DNA of 6,381 bases from an uncultured Alphaproteobacteria bacterium (GTDB taxonomy: Bacteria; Pseudomonadota; Alphaproteobacteria; Rhizobiales; Hyphomicrobiaceae). Below are positions 1 to 6,365 of this stretch, one piece after another. Below the pieces are notes generated by a model, which saw only the letters and a list, made by a program, of their open reading frames with translations, searched no databases and was not told the origin of the DNA. Location: assembly GCA_937950105.1 (NCBI GenBank), contig CALFEM010000275.1, positions 1-6,381 on the forward strand. Reading direction: 5' to 3'. Each line of letters opens with the position of its first letter. Within the stretch, counting starts at the first letter, position 1. Both the position numbers and the translations under genes were made by a program.

Positions 1-47
1 GACCACCGAGATCTACACTCTTTCCCTACACGACGCTCTTCCGATCT
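1..47 (+). other. Illumina P5/TruSeq universal adapter (contamination)
   Basis: The first 47 bases match the Illumina universal adapter from its twelfth base onward, ending in the diagnostic GACGCTCTTCCGATCT at 32-47. This is library-construction sequence, not genomic DNA. Genomic sequence starts at about 48. Any reading frame that runs into this stretch is artificial, and the upstream gene is cut here for technical reasons. Confidence 0.99.
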
Positions 48-49
48 CT

Positions 50-199
50 GCGGAGCGTGATTGGCAACACGACGGAAACGAGACGGCGTTGGCTCGCATC
101 TGCGAGATCCAGCGCCAAATCGCGTGCTGCAACGTATCGGGCGATGGCGACCCGGGTAGCGATGGGGCTCAGGGGCTCGATGACAGCATCCAGGGTTGA
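50..199 (+). CDS. C-terminal fragment of an upstream ORF, possibly DNA primase DnaG
   Basis: One frame is open from the adapter junction to a TGA at 197-199 and gives 49 residues ([20 protein letters not shown] and onward, ending in DDSIQG). The first part, with a tryptophan followed by an alternating A/L/R helix, resembles the helical C-terminal tail of alphaproteobacterial DnaG. In many alphaproteobacteria dnaG lies directly upstream of rpoD on the same strand, which is the main argument for the name. The Gly/Asp-rich end is not diagnostic. An open frame of 49 codons can occur by chance in GC-rich DNA, and another frame here is also open. The product name is an inference from position and weak resemblance only. 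Confidence 0.35.
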   Translation, partial: AERDWQHDGNETALARICEIQRQIACCNVSGDGDPGSDGAQGLDDSIQG

Positions 200-366
200 G
201 ACCTTCGCGCCGCGTTGGGGGCACGGCTGGCGCTGTCTGGCGGTTGACGCCGGACGCCTGCGCCGCGGTTCGTCGCCTGCCGATACGATTGCACAACGAG
301 CGGGATGTGGCCAGTGCGGCTCCCCTCACCAGAAGCTTGAGCGATTCTTTCGGAAAGAAGCGACAC
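200..366 (+). promoter_or_regulatory. rpoD leader region
   Basis: These 167 bp separate the putative upstream ORF from the rpoD start and should hold any rpoD-proximal promoter. A TTGACG at 244-249 resembles a -35 box, but no acceptable -10 box sits 16-18 bp downstream, so I do not call a promoter. A ribosome binding site, GGAAAG at 352-357, lies 9 bp before the ATG at 367. Confidence 0.4.
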
Positions 367-2328
367 ATGGCGAATCCCAAGACCGAGGAAGCTGCGAGCG
401 CCGGACAGGACGCGGGCGAGCGCGACAGCCCGCTGCTCGATCTCTCGGACTCTTCGGTCAAGAAGCTGCTCAAGACGGCCAAGGCGCGCGGCTACGTCAC
501 GCTCGACGAGCTGAACGCGGTGATGCCGTCGGAGGAAGTGACGTCGGACCAGATCGAGGACGTCTACGCGATGCTCTCCGACATGGGCATCAACGTCGTC
601 GAGACCGAGGAAGGCGAGGAGCAGCCCGAGGGCGAGGACGACGCCCCCGCCGATGACGACGAGAGCCGCGCCATCGCGACGCAGACCATGCCGACCCGCT
701 CGGAAACGCGCGCCGAGCCGACCGAGCGCACCGACGACCCTGTGCGCATGTACCTGCGCGAGATGGGGTCCGTCGAACTGCTGTCGCGCGAGGGCGAGAT
801 CGCCATCGCCAAGCGCATCGAAGCCGGCCGCGAAGCCATGATCGCCGGCCTCTGCGAAAGCCCGCTGACGTTCCAGGCCATCATCATCTGGCACGACGAA
901 CTCAACGACGGCAAGATCCTGCTGCGCGACATCATCGACCTCGAAGCCACCTACGAAGGCCCCGACGCCAAGGTCGCCGCCGCCGACGGCGCCGCCGAGG
1001 AGCCGGACGAGGCCGACGCCGAGAAGCCCGAGGGCGAGAGCGACGAGGAGGACTTCGAGAACTCCATGTCGCTCGCGGCCATGGAGGCGGAGCTGAAGCC
1101 GAAGGTGCTCGAAACCTTCGAGCGCATCGCCGGCGCCTACAAGAAGCTCCGCAAGCAGCAGGACAAGAAGCTCGAGCAGCAGGTCGCGGGCGAGCAGGGC
1201 ACGCGCCAGCAGCAGAAGGCCTACGACAAGCTGCGCGAGGAGATCATCGCCGACGTCAAGAGCCTCTCACTCAACAACAACCGTATCGAAAGCCTCGTCG
1301 AGCAGCTCTACTCGATCAACAAGAAGCTGATTGGCCTCGAAGGGCGCCTGATGCGCCTCGCCGAGAGCTACGGCGTGCCGCGCCAGGCCTTCATCGACGA
1401 ATACTACGGCAACGAGCTGGACCAGGGCTGGCTCGACCGCATGGCGGCGGGCGGCAAGAAGTGGCAGGCGTTCGTCAAGGCCGAGCGCCCGCAGGTCGAG
1501 CGCGTGCGCGGCGAGATCCACGAACTCGCCTCCGTCACCGGCCTCGAGATCGCCGAGTACCGCCGCATCGTGCGCCACGTGCAGAAGGGCGAGCGCGAGG
1601 CCCGGCAGGCGAAGAAGGAAATGGTCGAGGCGAACCTGCGCCTCGTCATCTCCATCGCCAAGAAATACACCAACCGCGGCCTGCAGTTCCTCGATCTCAT
1701 CCAGGAAGGCAACATCGGACTGATGAAGGCGGTCGACAAGTTCGAGTACCGCCGCGGCTACAAGTTCTCGACCTACGCGACATGGTGGATCCGGCAGGCG
1801 ATCACACGCTCGATCGCCGATCAGGCGCGCACCATCCGCATCCCCGTGCACATGATCGAGACCATCAACAAGATCGTGCGGACCTCGCGCCAGATGCTGC
1901 ACGAGATCGGCCGCGAGCCGACGCCGGAAGAACTCGCTGAAAAGCTCGCCATGCCGCTGGAGAAGGTGCGCAAGGTCTTGAAGATCGCCAAGGAGCCGAT
2001 CTCCCTCGAAACGCCGATCGGCGACGAGGAGGATTCACACCTCGGCGACTTCATCGAGGACCGCAACGCGGTGCTGCCGATCGACGCCGCCATCCAGTCG
2101 AACCTGCGCGAGACCACCACCCGCGTGCTAGCGTCGCTGACACCGCGCGAGGAGCGTGTGCTGCGCATGCGCTTCGGCATCGGCATGAACACCGACCACA
2201 CGCTGGAAGAAGTCGGCCAGCAGTTCAGCGTGACGCGCGAGCGCATCCGCCAGATCGAAGCCAAGGCCCTGCGCAAGCTGAAGCACCCGAGCCGCTCGCG
2301 CAAGCTGCGCTCGTTCCTCGACAACTGA
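367..2328 (+). CDS. rpoD: RNA polymerase primary sigma factor RpoD (sigma-70)
   Basis: This is the housekeeping sigma factor, which binds core RNA polymerase and directs it to -10/-35 promoters. The product is 653 residues, normal for alphaproteobacteria and longer than the 613 of E. coli. Region 1.1 lies at about 23-80 ([20 protein letters not shown]) and region 1.2 at about 124-158 ([20 protein letters not shown]). A non-conserved region with an acidic stretch (about 205-232) follows. Region 2 spans about 419-496, with the core-binding and -10-reading segment [17 protein letters not shown] at 467-483 and IPVHM at 492-496. Region 4 starts at about 592 ([15 protein letters not shown]), and its -35-reading helix-turn-helix is at 612-640 ([18 protein letters not shown]). 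I chose ATG 367, which has GGAAAG 9 bp upstream and gives the typical MANPKTEE start. An in-frame start at 196 would add 57 Arg-rich residues absent from the family. The gene is complete and ends just before a strong terminator. Confidence 0.97.
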   Translation: MANPKTEEAASAGQDAGERDSPLLDLSDSSVKKLLKTAKARGYVTLDELNAVMPSEEVTSDQIEDVYAMLSDMGINVVETEEGEEQPEGEDDAPADDDESRAIATQTMPTRSETRAEPTERTDDPVRMYLREMGSVELLSREGEIAIAKRIEAGREAMIAGLCESPLTFQAIIIWHDELNDGKILLRDIIDLEATYEGPDAKVAAADGAAEEPDEADAEKPEGESDEEDFENSMSLAAMEAELKPKVLETFERIAGAYKKLRKQQDKKLEQQVAGEQGTRQQQKAYDKLREEIIADVKSLSLNNNRIESLVEQLYSINKKLIGLEGRLMRLAESYGVPRQAFIDEYYGNELDQGWLDRMAAGGKKWQAFVKAERPQVERVRGEIHELASVTGLEIAEYRRIVRHVQKGEREARQAKKEMVEANLRLVISIAKKYTNRGLQFLDLIQEGNIGLMKAVDKFEYRRGYKFSTYATWWIRQAITRSIADQARTIRIPVHMIETINKIVRTSRQMLHEIGREPTPEELAEKLAMPLEKVRKVLKIAKEPISLETPIGDEEDSHLGDFIEDRNAVLPIDAAIQSNLRETTTRVLASLTPREERVLRMRFGIGMNTDHTLEEVGQQFSVTRERIRQIEAKALRKLKHPSRSRKLRSFLDN

Positions 2329-2349
2329 GCGCGAGCTTTGCACCTGACG

Positions 2350-2379
2350 AAAAGGCCGCCCTCACCGGCGGCCTTTTTT
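2350..2379 (+). terminator. Rho-independent terminator of rpoD
   Basis: A perfect inverted repeat (AAAGGCCGCC at 2351-2360, then GGCGGCCTTT at 2367-2376) with a six-base loop CTCACC runs into six T residues (2374-2379). It begins 22 bp after the rpoD stop codon and is an ideal intrinsic terminator for the rpoD transcript. It makes transcriptional coupling of rpoD to the next plus-strand gene unlikely. Confidence 0.95.
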
Positions 2380-2471
2380 ATCTGCCAACGCGCCGAAAAA
2401 TTACGGACTGTGCAGATAGGATCCATGCTCCAGCCACCGCCAAACGCCAGCCGAATATCGGACCATGCCCC

Positions 2472-2849
2472 ATGAAGCTCATCACGCCGATCGCTTTGAT
2501 CGCCATTCTGCTGATCACGCACACGATGCCGGATTCGAGCGTCGGCGGGCCTTTGACGCTGATGCTGGCCTTCGTTCTCGCCGCGCTGGCCGTGGGACTG
2601 CACGAGGCGTGGACGAGGCAGCGCAGCGCGCTGGGATGGATTGTCAGTATCGTGGCCGCGGTCGTCGGCGGCTTCTCGGGGGTTGCACTGGGCGGCTTTG
2701 CCTTCGAGGGCATCCTGCCGAGCCTGAACCTCGAAGGTTCGCTCGCGTCCACGCGCCATCCCATGCTCTACGTCTCCTCTGCCGGCATGATGGTGCTCAC
2801 GCTGCTGGGGGCATGGATCGCGCTGTGGATCGTCAATCGCTTGCGATGA
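2472..2849 (+). CDS. Small integral membrane protein, uncharacterised
   Basis: The product is 125 residues, mostly hydrophobic, with four likely membrane segments at about 3-17, 25-44, 54-79 and 100-122. The segments are linked by short polar stretches ([10 protein letters not shown] at 44-53; a conserved-looking [14 protein letters not shown] at 87-100), and the protein ends in a basic NRLR tail. There are no catalytic motifs and I do not assign a function. Its appearance resembles hypothetical inner-membrane proteins annotated in Hyphomicrobiales. ATG 2472 is used because the hydrophobic first helix starts immediately. The ribosome binding site upstream is weak. The gene lies 92 bp after the rpoD terminator, so it needs its own promoter, which I could not identify. 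It converges with the next gene, leaving 33 bp between the stops. The hydrophobic pattern makes this frame more credible than the overlapping frames in the same stretch. Confidence 0.75.
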   Translation: MKLITPIALIAILLITHTMPDSSVGGPLTLMLAFVLAALAVGLHEAWTRQRSALGWIVSIVAAVVGGFSGVALGGFAFEGILPSLNLEGSLASTRHPMLYVSSAGMMVLTLLGAWIALWIVNRLR

Positions 2850-2882
2850 GTTCGACGCACCGGCCTGAAATTTCGCCGCTCC

Positions 2883-3155
2883 TCAGAAAACCAGGTGCGC
2901 CAACGTCGCCGCCCAGATCAGAAACGGCACCAGGCGCAATGCCATCGGCTCCTCTCCCCGACGGGCACTCCGAAACAGGAAATACAGAGTCGCGCCCACG
3001 AAACCGCCGAGGATCATGAGCCCTGGCAGGAAGCCGCACAGACCGTCACCGCAGCCGCGCCCGAAGTGGTCCAGCAGTTTCAGGGCCGGCACCGGTACGA
3101 GGGCCAGGACGATGGCCACCAGCACATTGAAGCGTGATTGCATCGCTCCCCACAT
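2883..3155 (-). CDS. Small membrane protein of 90 residues, uncharacterised
   Basis: The product has three probable membrane helices at about 9-27, 42-62 and 72-90. A short loop carries two cysteines (GRGCGDGLCG, 32-41), and a basic stretch SARRGEE sits at about 63-69. I do not recognise a family. Support is the coherent hydrophobic pattern and the absence of a credible competitor in other frames. The start is uncertain. ATG 3155 has GGAG four bases upstream, while ATG 3143 gives MQSRFNVLV and has GGAG only two bases upstream; 3155 is listed. It follows the DUF302 gene on the same strand with about 108 bp between them. That gap holds one copy of a repeated palindrome, so co-transcription is doubtful. 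Confidence 0.62.
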   Translation of the reverse strand: MWGAMQSRFNVLVAIVLALVPVPALKLLDHFGRGCGDGLCGFLPGLMILGGFVGATLYFLFRSARRGEEPMALRLVPFLIWAATLAHLVF

Positions 3156-3174
3156 CCGGCTCCGTGACGAATAT

Positions 3175-3197
3175 GCGGCTGCACGGCGTGTAACCGC
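3175..3197. repeat. REP-like palindrome, imperfect copy
   Basis: The arms are GCGGCTGCAC (3175-3184) and GTGTAACCGC (3188-3197), around a three-base loop GGC. Eight pairs are Watson-Crick, one is a G-T wobble and one is C-A. The sequence matches the minus strand of the perfect palindrome at 4035-4059 at 21 of 23 positions, and the first 16 bases are identical. It lies between the DUF302 stop and the start of the 90-residue membrane protein gene. It could act as a structural 3' end for the DUF302 message, but there is no T-run, so a terminator is not claimed. Confidence 0.7.
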
Positions 3198-3263
3198 AGC
3201 AGACGTGCGACCACCCAGCGGCGTTGAGGGGCTCGACGCAACGCTGGCGGCAAAGCGCCTCCC

Positions 3264-3728
3264 CTACTCCACCCCGGCGGCCTTCCTGGCGAGGCCGTCG
3301 AGGGCGCCGGCCATCATGGAGATGATCTCGTCCTTGCCGGTGATGGCGTGGGCAGCCGCGATCTGGGCCGGGGCGCGGTAGGCGACCATCACCTTGCCAT
3401 CGGCTGCCTGCCACACTGCGATGCGCAGTGGCAGGTCGAGCGCGATGGCCGGATTGGTCTGCATCAAGGGCGTGCCGAGCTTGGGATTGCCGAAGATCAC
3501 CACCTCGCTCGGCGCCATCTCCATCCCGAACGCCTTGGCACTCGCCGCGTGATCGACACGGGCGGCGATGTTGACGCCGCGCGAGGTCAGCGCCTGCATC
3601 AGCGCATCGACCGTCGCGCCGACACTGCCGCGCTTGCTCTCGATGGTGACGAGCCCTTGCGCCAGTGCGGGCACGGTACCGGCCAACATCGCGGCGACGG
3701 CGAACAGGAACGAAGCGGCGCGTGTCAT
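3264..3728 (-). CDS. DUF302 family exported protein
   Basis: The product is 154 residues. Residues 1-24 form a clear signal peptide (MTRAASFLFAVAAMLAGTVPALA, likely cut before QG), so the protein should be periplasmic. The mature part carries the DUF302 (PF03625) pattern: an N-terminal helix with VGATVDALMQALTSRGVN (36-53), VDHAASA (58-64), then GMEMAPSEVVIFGNPKLGTPLMQ (68-90), followed by LDLPLRIAVWQAADGKVMVAY (97-117). DUF302 proteins are small alpha/beta domains; their biochemical role is not established, so none is given. The start at 3728 is well supported: AAGGAG sits six bases upstream, and the signal peptide begins there. The in-frame ATG at 3803 would place 25 polar residues before the signal. 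The gene ends in TAG at 3264-3266 and appears to be transcribed alone. Confidence 0.92.
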   Translation of the reverse strand: MTRAASFLFAVAAMLAGTVPALAQGLVTIESKRGSVGATVDALMQALTSRGVNIAARVDHAASAKAFGMEMAPSEVVIFGNPKLGTPLMQTNPAIALDLPLRIAVWQAADGKVMVAYRAPAQIAAAHAITGKDEIISMMAGALDGLARKAAGVE

Positions 3729-3734
3729 CGGTGG

Positions 3735-3740
3735 CTCCTT
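3735..3740 (-). promoter_or_regulatory. Ribosome binding site of the DUF302 gene
   Basis: On the minus strand this reads AAGGAG, six bases before the ATG at 3728. It is a near-perfect Shine-Dalgarno sequence and decides the start against the upstream in-frame ATG at 3803. Confidence 0.88.
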
Positions 3741-4158
3741 GCGACATGTTCGGTAGCGGCTCAGTCTAGATGCGCGGCAGGTTCGCGTCATCCGCAAGGG
3801 CATACCCTCGTGATTGCAGGTTCGGCCGCTGTCTGGTGAACGTTACAAGAGCAGGAAGTCCGAGGGCTCCGTCCCTTGGCCGGGGCGCGCTCCGATCGTC
3901 CGAGTCTCATGGCGAGGACGTCATCGGCAGCGCCGGTCAGAAGGTGGCGGCAGCCCCGCTCGTGGAACGCGACGATGCTCCGGCCTCGAGCGCGCTACGT
4001 CCGCTCACATCGATGCGATCCGTACCAACGAAACGGCGGCTGCACGCCGTGCAGCCGCCACCCGTAACGTCGACATCGCGCGAAACAGCGGCGCTTCGCG
4101 CTTGGCTGTGGCGTCGCCGCCCCGCCTCACGCCGGGACGCGACATCGATCGCACCGGG
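3741..4158. other. Intergenic region without a convincing gene
   Basis: About 420 bp lie between the upstream end of the DUF302 gene and the stop of the 294-residue exported protein gene, both on the minus strand. Open plus-strand frames cross it, but they are rich in Arg, Ser and Pro, have no recognisable domain or good ribosome binding site, and run on into the antisense of the neighbouring gene. I regard them as chance frames in GC-rich DNA. The region should hold the DUF302 promoter (3741-3850) and the 3' end of the upstream transcript. It contains the perfect palindrome at 4035-4059 and a weaker inverted repeat (GCGCGAA at 4078-4084 with TTCGCGC at 4095-4101). No tRNA or other RNA gene was recognised. 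Confidence 0.6.
4035..4059. repeat. Perfect 11-bp palindrome with 3-base loop (REP-like or terminator hairpin)
   Basis: GGCGGCTGCAC (4035-4045) pairs with GTGCAGCCGCC (4049-4059) around the loop GCC. It lies about 100 bp downstream of the minus-strand gene ending at 4159. On that strand the stem is followed by GTTTCGTTGG, only weakly T-rich, so it could be a poor terminator or an mRNA-stabilising 3' hairpin for the glpX cluster. A near-identical copy in inverted orientation is at 3175-3197, which favours a dispersed repeat over a one-off terminator. Confidence 0.8.
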
Positions 4159-5043
4159 TCAAAGTTCCTGCATTTGCCAGAGTTCGGCAAAACGAGCCCC
4201 CGTTCGGAGCGCTTGAGCGTGCATGCTCCGTTCGAACGCCATCAGGCCGGCTCGGGTTGTCCTTTTGCCAAAGGGCGTCGACAGGAACTCGCGCACGATC
4301 TCTAGTTCGGAAAGGTTCAGATCTCTATAGACGTAGGCGTCCTGAGCACGCACGGTCGATTTCAGACCTGCCCACGTCGCAGCTCCTTCGGCCTCAACGC
4401 GACGTTCGATCTCGTCAGCAGAGTATCTTGGCACTCCCGCAGGCTTGCTCGCCTCGGAGCCAAGTTGCACCGCCACCGATATGGTTCTGAGAGCAACCCA
4501 CAACGCCTGTTCGCTGCCATGCAGCTCCATGATCGCTTCGACAAGAACCTCCCGCTCGCGGTCGGCTTCGAGCCGCTTCGCCTCGGCGGCCATGGCCACA
4601 AGAATCTCCCGATTTCGCACATCGACGACGAGTTCGAGTTCGCGCTTGCTGATCTTCTTGCCGACATCGCTCTCGCGAAGCGCGAGCAGCACTTCGACGT
4701 CGAACCGGTTGAGTTCCAAGCGCAACGTGCGACGGATGTCATCGAGCAGTCTCGGCAGATCAAAACTGCTTTCGACCGCCAAGCGCCAGCACTTCTGCAG
4801 CCGTGCGGTCGTGCGCGCGTCGAAACCGTAGTCAGCGTAGTGCGAGCCCGCACCGGCCAGCGCCGACCGCCACGCCTGCAGAGACTCGCGGGTATGATGC
4901 TCGACCATCAAGCGGTCGATCAGCCGCTCCAATTCCGAATCGGCCTGCTGGACTTGCGCTCGCGCGAATGATCCGACCGCGGCTTGCACGGGCAATGCCA
5001 ACAGCAGCGCCCCGATCACACTTCGCGCAAGCCGATGCTTCAT
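4159..5043 (-). CDS. Exported alpha-helical protein with two DUF2059-like segments, uncharacterised
   Basis: The product is 294 residues and begins with a probable signal peptide (MKHRLARSVIGALLLALPVQ, likely cut after ARA at about residue 29), so the mature protein should be periplasmic. The rest is charged and almost wholly helical. Two segments resemble each other and the DUF2059 pattern of 'L..E...l..F..s..GKk': residues 110-136 (FDVEVLLALRESDVGKKISK) and 241-267 (LNLSELEIVREFLSTPFGKR). Between them is a long, strongly charged helix, roughly 134-172 (KRELELVVDVRNREILVAMA and onward). No catalytic motif is visible and no function is assigned. The gene starts 15 bp after the glpX stop and is probably translated from the same message. 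Its own ribosome binding site is weak. The DUF2059 relationship is my reading of the pattern, not a confirmed match. Confidence 0.8.
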   Translation of the reverse strand: MKHRLARSVIGALLLALPVQAAVGSFARAQVQQADSELERLIDRLMVEHHTRESLQAWRSALAGAGSHYADYGFDARTTARLQKCWRLAVESSFDLPRLLDDIRRTLRLELNRFDVEVLLALRESDVGKKISKRELELVVDVRNREILVAMAAEAKRLEADREREVLVEAIMELHGSEQALWVALRTISVAVQLGSEASKPAGVPRYSADEIERRVEAEGAATWAGLKSTVRAQDAYVYRDLNLSELEIVREFLSTPFGKRTTRAGLMAFERSMHAQALRTGARFAELWQMQEL

Positions 5044-5058
5044 GAATGCGCCGCCCGT

Positions 5059-6045
5059 TCACGCCGGGAAGCGGTTCACCACGTCGCGCACTGTCGTCTT
5101 GATGCGGCGCACCGTGCCGGTCTTCGAGCGCATGACGATGGTTTCGGTCTCGGCGCCGCCGGCGGCGAAATGCACGCCCGAAAGCAGCGAGCCGCCGGTG
5201 ACGCCGGTCGCGGCGAAGATCACGTCGGCGGAAGCCATGTCCTCGAGGTTGAATTTGCGCTTGATGTCGGCGATGCCCATCGACTTGGCGCGCGCGGTTT
5301 CCTCGGCGTTGGCCGGCAACAGGCGGCCCTGGATCTGGCCACCGATGCAGCGCAGCGCCGCCGCCGCCAGCACGCCTTCCGGAGCGCCACCTGACCCCAT
5401 GTAGATGTCGATGCCGGTTTCGCGCGGGTCTGTGGTCCAGATCACGCCAGCGATGTCGCCGTCCGGGATCAGGCGGATCGAGGCGCCGGCCGCGCGCACC
5501 GCCTTGATGAGTTCGGCGTGGCGAGGACGGTCGAGGATGCACGCGGTGATCTCGCCGATCGCAACACCTTTGGCCTTGGCGACCGCCTGCAGGTTCTCGG
5601 CCGGACTCTTGTCGAGATCGACGACGCCGTCGGGGTAGCCCGGACCGACGGCGATCTTGTCCATGTACATGTCGGGCGCGTGCAGCAGGCCGCCGCGCTC
5701 CGATATGGCGAGCACGGCGAGCGCGTTCGGCATCGACTTGGCGCAGATGGTGGTGCCTTCGAGGGGATCGACGGCGATGTCGACCTCGGGGCCGGAGCCG
5801 GTGCCGACCTCCTCGCCGATGTAGAGCATCGGCGCTTCGTCCATCTCGCCCTCGCCGATGACGACGCGGCCCTTGATCGACACCTTGCCGAGTTCGCGGC
5901 GCATGGCGTCGACGGCAGCCTTGTCTGCCGCCTTCTCGTTGCCGCGGCCCGTCAGGCGCGCGGCCGCGATGGCCGCCGCCTCGGTGACGCGCGCGACTTC
6001 CAGAACCAGCACGCGATCGAGACCGGCGCTCTTTTTCCCACCCAT
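5059..6045 (-). CDS. glpX: Fructose-1,6-bisphosphatase class II
   Basis: This enzyme removes the 1-phosphate of fructose-1,6-bisphosphate to give fructose-6-phosphate, a cytosolic step of gluconeogenesis (and of the Calvin cycle in autotrophs). Class II enzymes may also accept sedoheptulose-1,7-bisphosphate. The product is 328 residues and clearly of the GlpX family. GRGNEKAADKAAVDAMR (33-49) contains the metal-binding Asp41, and VVIGEGEMDEAPMLYIGE (61-78) contains Glu65. DIAVDPLEGTT (89-99) contains Asp93 and Glu96, and GSGGAPEGV (217-225) contains Glu223. These correspond to Asp33, Glu57, Asp85, Glu88 and Glu213 of E. coli GlpX, so all expected ligands are present. ATG 6045 is chosen because GGAGG lies eight bases upstream; an in-frame TTG at 6051 is too close to it. 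The gene is 73 bp downstream of hom and 15 bp upstream of the exported protein gene, probably all in one transcription unit. Confidence 0.96.
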   Translation of the reverse strand: MGGKKSAGLDRVLVLEVARVTEAAAIAAARLTGRGNEKAADKAAVDAMRRELGKVSIKGRVVIGEGEMDEAPMLYIGEEVGTGSGPEVDIAVDPLEGTTICAKSMPNALAVLAISERGGLLHAPDMYMDKIAVGPGYPDGVVDLDKSPAENLQAVAKAKGVAIGEITACILDRPRHAELIKAVRAAGASIRLIPDGDIAGVIWTTDPRETGIDIYMGSGGAPEGVLAAAALRCIGGQIQGRLLPANAEETARAKSMGIADIKRKFNLEDMASADVIFAATGVTGGSLLSGVHFAAGGAETETIVMRSKTGTVRRIKTTVRDVVNRFPA

Positions 6046-6052
6046 GGTCAAG

Positions 6053-6058
6053 CCCTCC
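6053..6058 (-). promoter_or_regulatory. Ribosome binding site of glpX
   Basis: The minus strand reads GGAGGG within GGGGAGGGC, about eight bases before ATG 6045. It rules out the TTG at 6051 as the main start and indicates strong translation of glpX. Confidence 0.85.
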
Positions 6059-6096
6059 CCGAGCCTGTGAAACGATGCCCGGCACGACCCACGCCG

Positions 6097-6136
6097 GATG
6101 CGAACCGCATCGAAAATCTCAGAGGTTTTCGATGCG
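6097..6136 (-). promoter_or_regulatory. Overlapping inverted repeats at the hom stop codon
   Basis: CGCATCGAAAA (6106-6116) and TTTTCGATGCG (6126-6136) form a perfect 11-bp inverted repeat whose loop region holds the hom stop codon (6119-6121). A third arm, GATGCG at 6097-6102, can pair with CGCATC at 6106-6111. The shared arm can therefore be in only one of the two hairpins at a time. On the minus-strand message the order is arm A (inside the last hom codons), arm B, arm C. Function is unproven; possibilities are attenuation, RNA processing or translational coupling between hom and glpX. Confidence 0.55.
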
Positions 6137-6365
6137 AATGAGTTGCGGCTTCTCCGTCACCTTGCCGTCGGCCTCGATTGCCGCGAGCGCGGCGCGAATG
6201 GCGCGCTCGGTCGTCTCGTGCGTGATGAGCGTGACACCCGCCGGCGTGCCGGGCGCGCTGACGACGGGGGCGCCGGGCAGCGCGCCCTTGGGGCGGCGCT
6301 GCACGATGCTTTCGAGCGAGACGCCCTGCTCGCCCATGCGCGCGGTGATGGCGGCCATGGCGCCC
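6119..6365 (-). CDS. hom: Homoserine dehydrogenase, C-terminal ACT domain (partial)
   Basis: Homoserine dehydrogenase reduces aspartate semialdehyde to homoserine with NAD(P)H, at the branch leading to threonine and methionine. Only the last 81 residues are present. They form the C-terminal ACT domain: GAMAAITARMGEQGVSLESI begins the domain (helix and 'gvSLESIvQ' motif), followed by QRR, VTLITHETTERAIRAALAAI and the ending QLIRIENL. ACT domains of this enzyme usually mediate feedback control by threonine. The catalytic and NAD-binding domains lie beyond the window. The gene stops at 6365 because the sequence runs into adapter, so it is not a pseudogene. Placement directly before glpX on the same strand is a familiar alphaproteobacterial order and supports the call. 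Confidence 0.93.

Noticed and set aside
244..272. Sigma-70 promoter for rpoD using TTGACG at 244-249
   Set aside because: The hexamer about 17 bp downstream (GGTTCG) is not a plausible -10 box, and no heat-shock type promoter pattern was convincing either.
196..366. Extended rpoD start at 196, adding 57 residues
   Set aside because: The extension is Arg-rich, unlike any RpoD N-terminus, overlaps the probable end of the upstream ORF, and lacks a ribosome binding site. ATG 367 has one and matches the family start.
57..656. Open plus-strand frame of 199 codons from a GTG at 57
   Set aside because: It overlaps rpoD in another frame, and its product is low-complexity Arg/Gly/Ala sequence typical of shadow frames in GC-rich genes.
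1267..1902. Long minus-strand open frame inside rpoD (211 codons)
   Set aside because: It is antisense to the most conserved part of rpoD. Its Leu/Ala/Asp/Val-rich product is what GC-biased third codon positions produce on the opposite strand.
3407..3435. Hairpin with 12 paired bases and a 2-base bulge inside the DUF302 gene
   Set aside because: CCTGCCA..CTGCG pairs with CGCAG..TGGCAGG, but it lies wholly within conserved codons of the family (LPLRIAVWQ), so the coding constraint explains it well enough.
3770..4305. Two overlapping plus-strand frames (3770-4216 and 3814-4305) in the gene-free stretch
   Set aside because: There is no recognisable domain, composition is Arg/Ser/Pro-rich, there is no convincing ribosome binding site, and they run antisense into the 294-residue protein gene. 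A decayed gene cannot be excluded but is not supported.
4832..6085. Long minus-strand frame of 417 codons over glpX
   Set aside because: It is another frame of the same strand as glpX, rich in Arg and His, with no domain. The glpX frame has all metal ligands and a good ribosome binding site.
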